Below, in pieces: positions 1-10,122 of a stretch of DNA of 64,000 nt. This DNA comes from Petrolisthes cinctipes. Lineage: Eukaryota > Arthropoda > Malacostraca > Decapoda > Porcellanidae. The position numbers were made by a program, and so were the translations under genes. Positions within the stretch are counted from its first letter, which is position 1; every line of letters begins with the position of its first letter. The DNA lies in contig JAWQEG010000720.1 of assembly GCA_033782935.1 (NCBI GenBank), positions 310,001 through 374,000 on the forward strand, in the 5' to 3' direction. Below the pieces are notes generated by a model. It was not told the origin of the DNA. It ran no database searches and saw only the letters and a program-made list of their open reading frames with translations.

Positions 1-70
1 GTTGACAGACCAACTTGTTACACTTCTCTTCTCTGACAACATTGATGGTGTCACTTCCTTCCACCTCCAT
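1..70 (-). pseudogene. C2H2 zinc-finger gene, N-terminal end only (copy D, cut by window edge)
   Basis: The first 70 bases, read on the minus strand from the ATG at 70-68, encode the same N-terminus (MEVEGSDTINVV...) as the three longer zinc-finger copies at 5362, 20282 and 52671. It runs off the window just before the first CxxC finger is completed, so whether this copy is intact cannot be judged. Bases 71-260 upstream match the leader shared by the other copies. That leader contains two near-identical pieces of roughly 27 bp (GGTTGGCAGCCCTGACA...). The family is a Kruppel-type DNA-binding protein, but the target is unknown. Confidence 0.7.
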
Positions 71-334
71 CACTAACACAGCTTTATTCTGCCACCAATA
101 TGACCACTTGGTTATTACTGTTGTCAGGGCTGCCAACCACACTGTTATTGGTGTCAGGGCTGCCAACCACAGTGTTACTTCATATGAATCTGAAACAATA
201 ACAATACCAGTCTTACATCATTTGAAGATTCAAACATTTACTGAATATTTACTGTAATATTCTGTAGCACCAAAAATTGACTATGTCCAGTTAGGTCCCA
301 GTAGTTTGCCTCGGTTAGGTCCCGATAGTCTGCT

Positions 335-528
335 GTGGTCTTTGTTAGGTTAGGTTAGGTAAGGTTATGTTACGTTACGTTAGGTCAGATAACGTAAGGT
401 TTGGTTATGTTAGGTTAGGTTAGGTAAGGTTATGTTACGTTAGGTTAGGTCAAATAATGTTAGGTTAGGTTAGTTCAGGTCAGATAAGGAAAGGTTATGT
501 TATGTTAGGTTTGGTTGGGTCAGGTTAG
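335..528. repeat. Degenerate TTAGG/TTAGGT interstitial telomere-like array
   Basis: G-rich strand is plus: runs of GTTAGGTTAGG with variants such as AGGTAAGG, GTTATGTTACG and TCAGATAAGG. The pentamer TTAGG is the usual arthropod telomere unit. These are diverged internal copies, not a functional end. The same array follows the zinc-finger leader at 20554 and 52945. Confidence 0.7.
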
Positions 529-770
529 GTCTCAGTAGTTTGCCCAGGTTAATCCCAGTAGTTTGCACAGGTTAGGTCCCAGTAGTTTGCACAGGTTAGG
601 TCCCAGTAGTTTGCACAGGTTAGGTCCCAGTAGTTTGCACAGGTTAGGTCCCAGTAGTTTGCACAGGTTAGATCCCAATAGTTTGCACAGGTTAGGTCCC
701 AGTAGTTTGCCTCTGTTAGGTCCCAGTAGTTTGCCTAGGTTAGGTTCTAGTAGTTTGCCTAGGTACTCCT
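529..770. repeat. 24-bp minisatellite (GGTTAGGTCCCAGTAGTTTG core)
   Basis: About ten head-to-tail copies of a 24-bp unit containing GGTTAGGTCCCAGTAGTTTG followed by CACA or CCTA. The unit length is a multiple of three, so long open frames appear on both strands. I treat these as by-products. The unit begins with GGTTAGG, so it may derive from the neighbouring telomere-like array. Confidence 0.85.
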
Positions 771-918
771 TCTTCTCCTCCTCCACCTCCCTGCCAGACC
801 ACACCCCTACGCATATCCCTCCTCTTCCCCCACCACTCCACAACCCACCCCACATCCCTCCTCCTCCCCCACCACACCCCAACCCACCCCACATCCCTCC
901 TCCTCCTTGTCCTTATTA
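771..918. repeat. C-rich low-complexity tract (CCCACCCCACATCCCTCCTCCT-like)
   Basis: Pyrimidine-rich direct repeats built from CCCACACCCCAACC and CCCACATCCCTCCTCCTCC. It lies at the junction between the minisatellite and the 3' truncation point of the LINE fragment that follows. No coding evidence. Confidence 0.6.
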
Positions 919-931
919 TGTCCTTAGAGGA

Positions 932-3013
932 GTACCAATCTAGCGTGCTCTTCTGACTTATGCCTCTCATCCATTCATCTCTGCCTATTTCTTGTATCCA
1001 TCTCTTAATCTCATTCATCCATTTCTCATCACTCCATCTGCCCCTTTCATCTAGCATTGGGTACTGCATTCCACACTTTTCCATTCTCTTATCACACATC
1101 CTTCTTCACTTGGTGTACCATCCTGTCCATTTATACACTCTTCGAGCCCATCTGTCTTCATTCATTCCCTCTAGTCTAACCTTATATCTCAATACTCCTT
1201 TGGCTATCCTCTCCTCAAACGTACTCCATCCAGTGTCACCTCTTATTGCTTCCACACCTACATACTTGTTTGCACCTAATGCTGTTCTTCCTATCCTATT
1301 CTGTACTACTTCCAGTCTGTTAAAGTCATTCACTGTCCATGTCATAGTCTCCAGTCCATACATGAGTCCAGGTACAGCCATACCTTTCCATACACCACAC
1401 ACTACCTCATACTTATTGGCTCTACACCTTGCCACACTTCCTAGTCTTCCTACCCACTGGTTTGCTCTTGATAACCTATCAGTCTTTGTCCTATCACACC
1501 CTTTCTCATCCACAATTATTCCCAAGTATCTATACTCTTGTGTCCTTTCAATCACATTTTCACCCAGTCTCCACGTTCTACCTATATCCCGGTCATCCCC
1601 ATTCACTACCAATACTTTGCTCTTATCACTCCCAAACTTGACATTAAAATCATTCCCATACTCTGTAACTACATCAAGTATTCTCTGCAGTGTCTCACCT
1701 GTCTCACTCAGAATCACCACATCATCTGCATACAACAAAATACTCAGTACATACTCCCCTACCTGAATCCCTAAACCTTCCTTCCTCACTCGTGCAGCTA
1801 GTTCCTCTGTATACAGACCAAACAACAATGGTGAAAGTATGCATCCTTGCCTCACACCTCTCTTACTCCCCACCCACCCTGTCTCTAAATCGCCCATACT
1901 GTACACTGCCCTGGTTTCCTTATACATACTCATTATAATATTCATTACCTTGCTACTAACTCCCACTCTCTCCAAGACCTTGCCTAGCTTATACCTGTTA
2001 ACTCTGTCATACGCCTTCTCAATGTCTAGAAATGCTAAGTGAACTTTCCTGTTATCTTTAACCATTTTTTCAATAACTTCTCTCACTACGAACATATTAT
2101 CCTCCCCTCTCCTAAAACCATTCTGTTCCTCTCCCATCACTTTATACCTCTCCACATTCTCTTTCAACCTTTCATTCAGGATGCCAAAAAACACCTTTGA
2201 TACTGTATCTGTTAGAGCTATAGGCCTATAGTTCCTAAGCTCCCTCTTACTCTTGTGTCCTCCCTTATGCAACACAGTCACTCTACTCTCATTCCACTTA
2301 CTTGGCACTTTTTCCTCTACCCAGATTGCTCTAAATAGAGAGTAAAGGCCTTCTAATACTCCTTCCCCTCCCTCCTTGTAGAACTCATATGGAACCCCAT
2401 CCCTGCCTGCTGCTTTACCTGCTTTCAGTTTCCCTACATACTTCCTAATCTCAGCTTTACTTATTTCTGCCTCATTCACACCACCTATTTCCTCCCAGAA
2501 TTCCTTTATAGCATTCACCTTGTCCCTTGTGTCCCTCACTATGTTTCCTCCAACCACTAATTCATCCACTCTGATTCTCACCCCTTAAGAAGTCACACCA
2601 CTCTTTACCACCTTCCTCTCCCTTGGCACGCAAACTCTCTACCACTTTCTTGTCATCCACAACTCTGGCTTTCCTGATCAGTTTTTTTTACCTCCTTCTG
2701 TCCACGTTCATACTCCTTCCATGCCTCCTCGTATGCTATTCTATCTGGCTTTCCTGATCAGTTTTTTTACCTCCTTCTGTCTACGTTCATACTCCTTCCA
2801 TGCCTCCTCATATGCTATTCTATCTTCCTCACTATTGCCTACATTTTTCCTTAGTCTTCTACACTTCCTATTACTCTCCTTCCTCGCATTCTCAATATCT
2901 TCATTCCACCGGCTCTTCATCAATCTTCTTTTATTGCTATTCCTCACCCTTCCTATCCTTCTCTCACCCACCTCTGTCACTTTCCTAATCAGGGAATCAT
3001 TCAGTTCATCCAC
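932..3013 (-). pseudogene. Non-LTR retrotransposon reverse transcriptase, broken ORF2
   Basis: The main open stretch is 2581-1106 (491 codons) on the minus strand. It carries fingers and palm motifs of a LINE reverse transcriptase in order: RNYRPIALTDT, QNGFRRGEDN, FLDIEKAYDRV, GVRQGCILSPLLF and the catalytic YADDV, followed by YRYLGI. A UGA at 1108-1106 is in frame with continuing homologous sequence down to about 930 (MCDKRMEKCGM...). Upstream, the linker portion (3013-2741) is separated by a duplication of about 80 bp and a frame break. By comparison with the 25446-22093 copy, it lacks the endonuclease and the C-terminal CCHC-like knuckle, so it is dead. Confidence 0.85.
2665..2823. repeat. 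Tandem 80-bp duplication inside the LINE fragment
   Basis: Two adjacent copies (2665-2744 and 2745-2823), each starting CTGGCTTTCCTGATCAG and ending in CGTATGCTATTCTAT or CATATGCTATTCTAT. They differ by a T in the poly-T run and a few substitutions. The duplication breaks the LINE reading frame. Confidence 0.85.
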
Positions 3014-3429
3014 TCAATCACAACCAGTGTTGCCAATTTTGTAGTACCAATTTCCCACAGATTAAGGATTTGTTCCCCACACATTGAAATGAAGATCCCA
3101 CAAAACAAATAGACAAATTTTATTGTTTTTTTTAATGTACATGAATATTGTATTGATACATTTCTCCTCACTAAAGAAAAACAATTACTTAATATTTGAC
3201 AACCATATAACTGAACTTTGCTGAAGGTAAACTTAAAAATGCTAATTTTATTTTCCGTAAGGACTAACTAGGCCTATGAGAACTTAGCTAAACAATGTTA
3301 ATAATAACAATTAGATATACAGTATACATACCTACAGCCACAGATTCTTATTGTAGTACATCAAGAGCAATAATATTATTCTCCTCCTCCTCTTCAGAAC
3401 CTTTAGAATTGAAACTTCTGATCATATCA
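3014..3429. other. Non-coding part of duplicated block
   Basis: AT-rich sequence with no convincing gene. It is repeated almost unchanged at 50764-51190, so it belongs to the segmental duplication. It begins near a GTGTTGCCAATTTTG motif that resembles the ends of several local MITEs. Confidence 0.5.
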
Positions 3430-3840
3430 TCAGAAGGCTAAAAGTTTACACAGGATTGAAAATAATGAACCAATCCATACTTTATTTTTAACAATTAATG
3501 CCTCTACTGACCTAACACTGAGACGATTTCTCAGTTTAGAGTGAACAACATTCATCTGTGAAAATATTCTTTCTACTGTGGCATTAGAAAATGTAAGTGA
3601 TAGTAATGACAAGACGAGGCCAAGAGGGTCCAAGGACTTCACTGTATGGTGGATGATGTGGGTGATAAAGCCTCGGGGGTAAAGTTGGGATGGAGATTAT
3701 TTTGGGGAGAAGATCTTGACAAAGCTTGTCATTCCCTTTCTTCAAGACTCTCAAAATGTTGTGGATGTCACTCAGGTTACCTTTCTGCACAACCAAGCAC
3801 CATATGTGAAAGTGCTTTGAACCCAGCCAGAACCTTCTGA
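3430..3840 (-). pseudogene. hAT transposase C-terminal (dimerisation) remnant, copy A
   Basis: Minus-strand translation around 3642-3430 contains SNATVERIFSQMN, HSKLRNRLS and EALIVKNK. This is the conserved hATC dimerisation block of hAT-family transposases and related domesticated proteins. Sequence upstream to about 3840 is open only in another frame, so the remnant is frameshifted. No catalytic DDE part or BED finger is visible. It is duplicated at 51192-51600. Confidence 0.7.
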
Positions 3841-3896
3841 AGGACAACAACATTGACTTCTTTGGTAATGACGAGTGGCCCAGTAATTCTCCTTAT

Positions 3897-3898
<2 letters not shown>

Positions 3899-3963
<65 letters not shown>
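3899..3963. repeat. (GA)n microsatellite
   Basis: About 32 uninterrupted GA units. The duplicated block at 51655-51719 carries the same tract. Confidence 0.95.
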
Positions 3964-3965
<2 letters not shown>

Positions 3966-4012
3966 CATGTAGGGTCAGAACAAGTTTTTTTCTTTACCTA
4001 TATCGTTGGGTC

Positions 4013-4400
4013 TTGCTATGGATGCAAACATAACTGTACTCCTTATAGTCCTTGGTAATGACGAGTGGCCCAGTAATTCTCCTCATCTGTGAAAATGTTG
4101 GATCTATCTTGAAGGACGAGGTTGAAAAAAAGGATGTTGTGTGAACCTCTATCAACTCCATTTAGTCGTACCAAGATGGAGGAGCACATCAATGGTGTGC
4201 TTCGGGTAATGGAGTTTAACACGGAGCTTTTTGAGTCACTTTTGTCTTCCTACCCTGCTCGTCTTGAAGCTGTTTATGACGCCAATGGAAGCAACACTGA
4301 ATACTCACCTTGTCACCATACACCTACAATATAATGTGCTACCTTTTTTTTTTCTTATCATGCTTAGGGGGGAGGGGAGCAATCATTGTTTGCCACCGCA
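4013..4400. other. Duplicated segment of unknown nature (also at 18560-18965)
   Basis: Starts TCTTGCTATGGATGCAAAC and is repeated at 18564 with a few substitutions. It contains a plus-strand open frame of 70 codons (4122-4334, MKKRMLCEPLSTPFSRTK...). The second copy keeps an open frame but with changes, so coding is possible and unproven. A sub-sequence (GGTAATGACGAGTGGCCCAG) also occurs upstream at about 3865, before the (GA)n tract. Recombination between these two copies could explain why the block at 51.7 kb lacks this segment. Confidence 0.5.
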
Positions 4401-4418
4401 TACATTCAATGTTTTATT

Positions 4419-5362
4419 TCATGTGTGAACAGTTTTGTGTAACGTGAGTTGGGATTTGTCAGAAAACTTTTTACCACATTCATTACACTTAAAATCCTAT
4501 ACTCTTGTATGAATTTTTATATGTACATTAAGGGTAGATTTCTGACCAAACCTTTTACCACATTCATTACATTCAAAGTCCTTCACTCCTGTGTGCATAA
4601 GTATGTGTCCCTTTATTTTACTCTTTGTCACACATTTTTTACCACATTCTTTACATTCAAAGTTCCTCTCTCCTGTGTATATAAGTATGTGTTGCTTTAA
4701 TTCTTTCTTTGTCATAAACCTTTTACCACATTCTTCACATTCAAAGTTCCTCTCTCCTGTGTGTATAAGTATGTGTTTCTTTCGATTACTCTTTGTCACA
4801 CATTTTTTACTCCTGTGTGTATAAGTATGTGCTTCTTTAGATTACTCTTTGCCACAAACTTTTTACCACATTCTTCACATTCAAAGTCCTTTACTCCTGT
4901 GTGTATAAGTATGTGTTGCTTTATATCACCCTTTCTCACAAACTTTTTAAAACATTCTTCACATTCAAAGTTCTTCACTCCTGTGTGCATAAGTATGTGT
5001 TGCTTTAAATTATTCTTTGTCACAAACTTTTTACCACATTCTTCACATTCAAAGTTCCTCTCTCCTGTGTGTATAAGTATGTGCCGCTTTAGTTTACCCT
5101 TTGTCACAAACATTTTACCACATTCTTTACATTCAAAGTTCCTCTCTCTTGTGTGAACAATGCTGCGTTTCTTAAGGTCAGATTTACAACTAAACTTTTT
5201 ACCACACTCATCACACATAAACATTTTCTTTCCAGTATGAGTTAACAAATGGTGAGTGAGATGGCATTTCCTACTAAACTTTTGACCACATTGTTGACAG
5301 ACCAACTTGTTACACTTCTCTTCTCTGACAACATTGATGGTGTCACTTCCTTCCACCTCCAT
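4419..5362 (-). pseudogene. C2H2 zinc-finger gene, copy A (frameshifted)
   Basis: Start ATG at 5362-5360, matching the other copies. The first frame encodes six C2H2 fingers of the form CxxC-x12-HxxxH, joined by HTGERNFE and HTGVKNFE linkers. One finger has Arg in place of the first zinc His (SDLKKRSIVH). A deletion within a finger near 4800 shifts the frame, and fingers continue in the new frame to about 4500. An in-frame TAG then precedes a final intact finger (FKCNECGKKF) ending at the TGA at 4421-4419. An AATAAA signal overlaps the sequence just past the stop. Predicted role is nuclear DNA binding, but this copy cannot make the full protein. Confidence 0.85.
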
Positions 5363-5560
5363 CACTAACACAGCTTTATTCTGCCACCAATATGACCACT
5401 TGGTTATTACTGTTGTCAGGGCTGCCAGCCACACTGTTATTGGTGTTAGGGCTGCCAACCACAGTGTTACTTCATATGAATCTGAAACAATAACAATACC
5501 AGTCTTACATCATTTGAAGATTCAAACATTTACTGAATATTTACTGTAATATTCTGGTGT
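5363..5560 (-). other. Conserved leader upstream of zinc-finger copy A
   Basis: Read on the minus strand, it contains TATTGTTTCAG followed by ATTCATATG, which could be a splice acceptor. It also holds two direct repeats built on TTGGCAGCCCTGACA. The same leader is in all four copies, so the 5' exon, if any, lies further out and is not identified. Confidence 0.45.
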
Positions 5561-5757
5561 CAGGATTGTCACACTATTACTGGTGTTATCTGAAAGAAAT
5601 ATAACTATGTTTTTACAGCAACCAGGAAGGAAATAGAAAGAAAAGAGGGAGAGTTGAAGAACTGAAAGCTAGTGGCTGGGTCCGAAGGGGTGCCAAAACC
5701 CTTCCCTAAAGTATTGGGTGTTTATTGAAAGAATAACAGTTTTGTAGCAGTGTTGCC

Positions 5758-6110
5758 AGATCCGGCTAGGTCCCAGTATTTTGCCCCGGTCATTTCGTGT
5801 ACTTTACCACGGTCATTTCCCGGTAGTTTGCCCATGTTAGGTCCCGGTAGTTTGCCTAGGTTAGGTTCTGGTAGTTTGCCCAGATTAGGTCCCGGTAGTT
5901 TGCCCAAGTTAGGTCCCGGTAGTTTGCCCAGTTTAGGTCCTGGTAGTTTGCCCAGGTTAGGTCCCGGTAGTTTGCCCTGGTTAGGTCCCGACAGTTTGCC
6001 AAGGTTAGGTCCCAGTAGTTTACCCAGGTTAGGTCTTGATAGTTTGCCCAGGTTAAGTCCTGGTAGTTTGCCCAGGTTAGGTCCCGGTAGTCTGATGCGG
6101 TCTAGGTTAG
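5758..6110. repeat. 24-bp minisatellite (GGTCCCGGTAGTTTGCCCAG)
   Basis: Around fourteen copies of the unit GGTTAGGTCCCGGTAGTTTG plus CCCA, the CCCGG variant of the repeat at 529-770. A plus-strand frame of 121 codons through it is a by-product of the 24-bp period. Confidence 0.85.
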
Positions 6111-6211
6111 GTTAAGTCAGGTCAGGTAAGGTCAGGCTAATTTCAAAATGCCCCATTTGAATATGCCCTATCTATGAAATAGGGCATTTGCGGAGGAAAT
6201 GCCATAGAAGA

Positions 6212-6720
6212 AAATAGTCTTAGAATGGTCTAAATTGGTGGGTAACGAAGGTAGAAATACCGTACTCAATAACGGTAATTCTTTCAATATTTACCGAAGT
6301 CTTATAATGGTCTAAATAAGTGGGTAATGAAGGTTGAAAATAGTCTTAGAATGGTCTAAATAAGTGGGTAATGAAGGTAAAAAATAGTCTTAGAATGGTC
6401 TAAATTAGTGGGTAATGAAGGTAGAAAATAGTCTTATAATGGTCTAAATTAGTGGGTAATGAAGGTAAAAAATAGTCTTATAATGGTCCAAAATAATGGG
6501 TAATGAAGGTAGAAAATAGTCTTAGAATGGTCTAAATAAGTGGGTAATGAAGGTAGAAAATAGTCTTAGAATGGTCTAAATTAGTGGGTAATGAAGGTAG
6601 AAAATAGTCTTAGAATGGTCTAAATTGGTGGGTAATGAAGGTAGAAAATAGTCTTAGAATGGTCTAAATAAGTGGGTAATGAAGGTAGAAAATAGTCTTA
6701 GAATGGTCTAAATAAGTGGG
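6212..6720. repeat. 44-bp tandem array
   Basis: About twelve copies of a 44-bp unit beginning TAGTCTTAGAATGGTCTAAA and containing GTGGGTAATGAAGGTAGAAA. The array resumes at 9685 after the Merlin-like insertion. Single copies occur at 21390, 41478 and 53515. Confidence 0.9.
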
Positions 6721-7483
6721 GGAAAAAGTTTCTAAGTACGTCTTCTAATGTATGTTAATGAGAGTAAGGAAACATGTAGTTAATATTATACACAATACCG
6801 ACATGAAGGTTTCACTTGGCGGTCGCATCTGGTTTCGTCACAATATAAAATTTCATGTATTCACGCTCAGATTTTTCGAAGTCCGAAATGTAAACAACCA
6901 TGGCGGACCGCACGGTGCGCACCATACCATCGTCGCTCGTGACGGCTGGTTATCGCTCGTCTTCTGTCACACTGTCCAAGTGTTGAATGCAGCAGCAGAG
7001 CCTCATTGCATCCACTAATGCCTGTCTGAATTCCTCATGAGGAAGTAGTCCCAAGGAAATTATCTGTATACACAGAATTACATGTACTTTCAACTCATTC
7101 TCTGGTTACATGTTAACGCTACATGCATTTTAAGTATTTTTATTTCTATTAAAGTCCAGTTATATCATATCAATGCTATTTTCAATTCCCCATAAATTTG
7201 CGCTTCTCAAGTCACTTTTAGATGTATTACTCCGCCGGCTAAATGCCTGTGCTACTATGCATTTGCCACGTCCCACAGTCTCACTTCTTCACCACTAGCA
7301 GTAAGTACTAAGTAGCTACCCGGCTGTAACAGCAACGATACCAACCTTGTAGGCTGGGGAAGATGTGTTGATGTAACTAGACTTGACTGCTTTAATGACC
7401 AACACCATGAGTCGATAGGTATAAAGCTCTAATTAGTAAATGTTCTCCTTTTCAGTCGCACTTCACCTTCGTGTCTATCAGCA

Positions 7484-8467
7484 ATGGCCGCCTCTGCAAC
7501 TACCTCCAGCACGTCTTTATCGCCGACATCGCGCTGTACAGATTGTGACCTCAGTATGTTCATGTTCCATTATACGTACAAAGGTGAGCTGAAACTACTT
7601 TTTGATTTATGCGTTAAGCATAAGCTCATACTAGCTGAGAAAGATTGTGAAAATTGTGGGAAACCAGCAACACTAGACTTTACAAAAAAACTGTGGCGTT
7701 GTCAAAAGTATGTTGTCAAACAGAAAAAGAAAAGGGCGAAGTGTGGCTGGAGTCAATCTGTATTTAAAAATACATTTTTTGATAATGTCCATATTGATAT
7801 GGAAACTTTACTCTGGTTTGTTAATGTTTATTTAAGGGAAAGTTTTAACTACAGAATGATACGAAATGAGCTAGGCCTCTCTAATAAGACCATTTGTGAC
7901 TGGGCAAGCTTTTGTAGAGAAGTACTAATTGAGTGGAGTGTGAAGCGACAGGGGAAGATTGGTGGTAAAGACATGATTGTGGAAATTGATGAGAGTAAGT
8001 TTGGCAAACGGAAATACAACGTAGGTAGGATTGTGGAGGGCCAGTGGGTCTTTGGAGGAATTTGTAGGGAAACTAAATCTACTTTCTTAGTTCCTGTGGA
8101 AAAGCGTGACAAGGACACCCTACTCCAGATAATCAAGGATAAAATAGAGCCAGGTTCCATTATCATCTCGGACTGTTGGAAGGCCTATAACTGTCTGCAA
8201 GATGAGGGATATCAACATCTAACTGTAAACCACAGTGTTAACTTCGTTGACCCAACAACTTTAGCCCACACCAACACCATGGAGAGACTGTGGCGAGAAG
8301 TAAAACTAAAAGTTCCTCTCTTTGGCAGACGTAAGAAGCATTTTCTTGGTTATCTGGCACGCTCTATGTTCCTCATGGCTTTTGAAGAGGACAAGAGGTT
8401 TCACCAGTTCCTCCTGGAGGTAGCAGCCTTGTACAACCCCCTGCACCCTCCACATCCACAACCCTAA
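7484..8467 (+). CDS. IS1595/ISXO2-like (Merlin) DDE transposase
   Basis: 327 codons, intact, ATG at 7484. A TTCTCCTTTTCAG acceptor-like sequence ends at 7455, so an upstream non-coding exon is plausible. The N-terminal part has a zinc-ribbon pattern (CENCGK, then RCQK and KCGW). The catalytic core shows Asp169 in VEIDESKFGK, Asp230 in ISDCWKAY and Glu267 in NTMERLWREVK, the DDE triad of the IS1595 family. It would cut and paste the surrounding 3-kb element. The frame has no lesions, so it is either recently active or under selection. Domestication is possible, but the flanking target duplication argues for a transposon. Confidence 0.9.
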   Translation: MAASATTSSTSLSPTSRCTDCDLSMFMFHYTYKGELKLLFDLCVKHKLILAEKDCENCGKPATLDFTKKLWRCQKYVVKQKKKRAKCGWSQSVFKNTFFDNVHIDMETLLWFVNVYLRESFNYRMIRNELGLSNKTICDWASFCREVLIEWSVKRQGKIGGKDMIVEIDESKFGKRKYNVGRIVEGQWVFGGICRETKSTFLVPVEKRDKDTLLQIIKDKIEPGSIIISDCWKAYNCLQDEGYQHLTVNHSVNFVDPTTLAHTNTMERLWREVKLKVPLFGRRKKHFLGYLARSMFLMAFEEDKRFHQFLLEVAALYNPLHPPHPQP

Positions 8468-8702
8468 CTGTCATCTCTACATCATCATCATCATGCTACA
8501 CCCATCATCTTGTCCCTGTCGGTATGTAAATGTTATTAACATTACTATTTATTAATGTTGCTAATGAATATTTTCACATATTTCTTCTTTGTTAACGTAA
8601 ACTATCACCGCTTTTAATACGAATACGAACGCCAAACTGAAATTCCCAAGATCTATGGATTTCTCCCTAGATTTTGGGAAACTTTGCAAGGTAGTTTTCG
8701 TC

Positions 8703-8940
8703 CTAGACCAAGGTTGGCTCCGAAGGTTGTGAGGGTTAGGACCGAAGGTTGTGAGGGTTAGGACCGAAGGTTGTGAGGGTTAGGACCGAAGGTTGTGAGG
8801 GTTAGGACCGAAGGTTGTGAGGGTTAGGACCGAAGGTTGTGAGGGTTAGGACCGAAGGTTGTCAGGGTTAGGACCGAAGGTTGTCAGGGTTAGGACCGAA
8901 GGATGCCAGGGTTAGGACCGAAGGATGCCAGGGTTAGGTC
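8703..8940. repeat. 22-bp minisatellite (GTTAGGACCGAAGGTTGTGA)
   Basis: About ten copies of GTTAGGACCGAAGGTTGTGAGG, with GTCAGG and GCCAGG variants at the right side, grading into GGTTAGGTTAGGTCAGG. It lies in the 3' non-coding part of the Merlin-like element. Confidence 0.9.
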
Positions 8941-9035
8941 TAGGTTAGGTTAGGTCAGGTCAGGTTGGTTAGAATGGCTGTAAAACTTTCAGGTATAAAT
9001 TACCAAAAATTTTACTATTTTTGTAGTCCCAAAAC

Positions 9036-9435
9036 TTGCCTCGGATTTTCCATTTTTCATCATTTATGCTTCCTGAAAAGTGGAAAATCCGAGCCAAGTT
9101 TGGTCGAAAGTTGGCTCGGATTTTCAATTTTTCATCATTTATGCTTCCTGAAAAGTGGAAAATCCGAGCCAAGTTTGGTCGAAAGTTGGCTCGGATTTTC
9201 AATTTTTCATCATTTATGCTACCTGAAAAGTGGAAAATCCGAGCCAAGTTTGGTCGAAAGTTGGCTCGGATTTTCAATTTTTCATCATTTATGCTTCCTG
9301 AAAAGTGGAAAATCCGAGCCAAGTTTGGTCGAAAGTTGGCTCGGATTTTCAATTTTTCATCATTTATGCTTCCTGAAAAGTGGAAAATCCGAGCCAAGTT
9401 TGGTCGAAAGTTGGCTCGGATTTTCAATTTTTCGA
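9036..9435. repeat. 75-bp tandem array of hairpin units
   Basis: Five copies of a 75-bp unit. Each holds the inverted pair TTGGCTCGGATTTTC and GAAAATCCGAGCCAA with ATCATTTATGCTTCCTG between them, so each unit can fold into a 15-bp stem. Because 75 is divisible by three, open frames appear on both strands. I regard them as non-genic. Confidence 0.85.
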
Positions 9436-9792
9436 CATTTGTGCAGTTCAGCAAACCAGTATCAAGGTGAAATAAGCTCATTTACGTGTTTTCCCCCACC
9501 CAAAACCCCGAATTCCCAACGCTCTCCCCCAAGATTGTAGGGGTAAGGGGGGGAAATAAAAACTAACAAAATGCATCATTTCCGAAAATCATTGGATAAA
9601 AAAACAATGAAATAAAGCCATTTCAAGGCATTTCACACAAAAAAACAAAAAAAAAACTTGGAGGTGCACTTGTAAATTTTTACCTAAGTGGGTAATGAAG
9701 GTAGAAAATAGTCTTAGAATGGTCTAAATTAGTGGGTATTGAAGGTAGAAAAACCGTACTCAATAACGGTAATTCTTTCAATATTTACCTAT

Positions 9793-10122
9793 TTTTCCTT
9801 CAATTATGGCCCCAAACTATCCTCCTACCTCTTTGTATGTATAGAAGGTCATTTAAGTGTTGAAATATAAAGTTACAAGTGATGGTAAATTGTTGATGCT
9901 GAACCTGCTGCTTTATTATTATTATGGTCAATATTTGTGAATGTCAAATGAGCTCCTTCTTCTTATAATGTTATCATAAAACTATATATATAATAAATAT
10001 AATATATATCTCTATATATAACTGTGAGTGAATTATTATAATGTCAACATCATATTTTTATATTTCATGTAAGGATATATTTCAATTAATAATGTTAATA
10101 TTATACACAGTCTCTACATTGA
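9793..10122. other. No recognisable gene
   Basis: AT-rich sequence with a short TATATA tract near 9990-10020 and (TTA)n near 9912. Nothing else supportable. Confidence 0.4.

Larger units (their letters stand above)
925..3016 (-). mobile_element. Truncated CR1-like LINE fragment (ORF2 middle and RT)
   Basis: Minus-strand remnant of the same LINE family as the fuller element at 21950-26660. The 5' part (endonuclease) is missing: it starts in the linker between endonuclease and RT at about 3013 (MDELNDSLIRK). The 3' part stops near 925, before the C-terminal zinc knuckle. The fragment lies inside the duplicated block, and its upstream end recurs at 50537-50763. Confidence 0.8.
6721..9684 (+). 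mobile_element. Merlin-like DNA transposon, complete, 2.96 kb
   Basis: The array sequence TAAGTGGG is present at both 6713-6720 and 9685-9692, giving an 8-bp target-site duplication. The ends form a degenerate terminal inverted repeat: left GGAAAAAGTTTCTAAGTACG, right (reverse complement) GGTAAAAATTTACAAGTGCA, about 17 matches in 25 positions. It encodes an IS1595/ISXO2-type transposase. The Merlin superfamily is known for IS1016/IS1595-related transposases and 8-9 bp duplications, so coding content and target duplication agree. Confidence 0.8.
5716..9789. mobile_element. Satellite-rich non-autonomous element with inner Merlin insertion
   Basis: The left end (TTTATTGAAAGAATAACAG at about 5723) and right end (CGGTAATTCTTTCAATATT, ending about 9788) are inverted relative to each other, as in the compact complete copy at 41208-41558. 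The interior is the 24-bp minisatellite, an A/T tract with AATGCCCCATTTG, and a 44-bp tandem array. The array is interrupted by the Merlin-like element. An extra right-end-like sequence at 6265-6296 shows the interior has itself been duplicated. No protein is encoded outside the Merlin insertion. Confidence 0.6.

Noticed and set aside
335..528. A real chromosome end
   Set aside because: Arrays are degenerate, short and flanked on both sides by other sequence, with three similar internal copies in the window.
532..943. Long open frames on both strands (Pro/Leu/Gly-rich)
   Set aside because: They follow the 24-bp minisatellite and C-rich tract period, not a protein family.
4591..5156. Plus-strand frames rich in VCISMC repeats opposite the zinc-finger genes
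   Set aside because: Antisense shadow of the C2H2 finger periodicity; it recurs in every copy for that reason.
6752..7018. 88-codon frame upstream of the Merlin transposase
   Set aside because: No domain, and it falls in the probable 5' untranslated or intron region before the acceptor at 7455.
9036..9435. CRISPR-like array
   Set aside because: Adjacent 75-bp repeats have no unique spacers, and the genome is eukaryotic.
8965..9540. Three overlapping repetitive open frames
   Set aside because: Produced by the 75-bp tandem hairpin array, whose period is a multiple of three.
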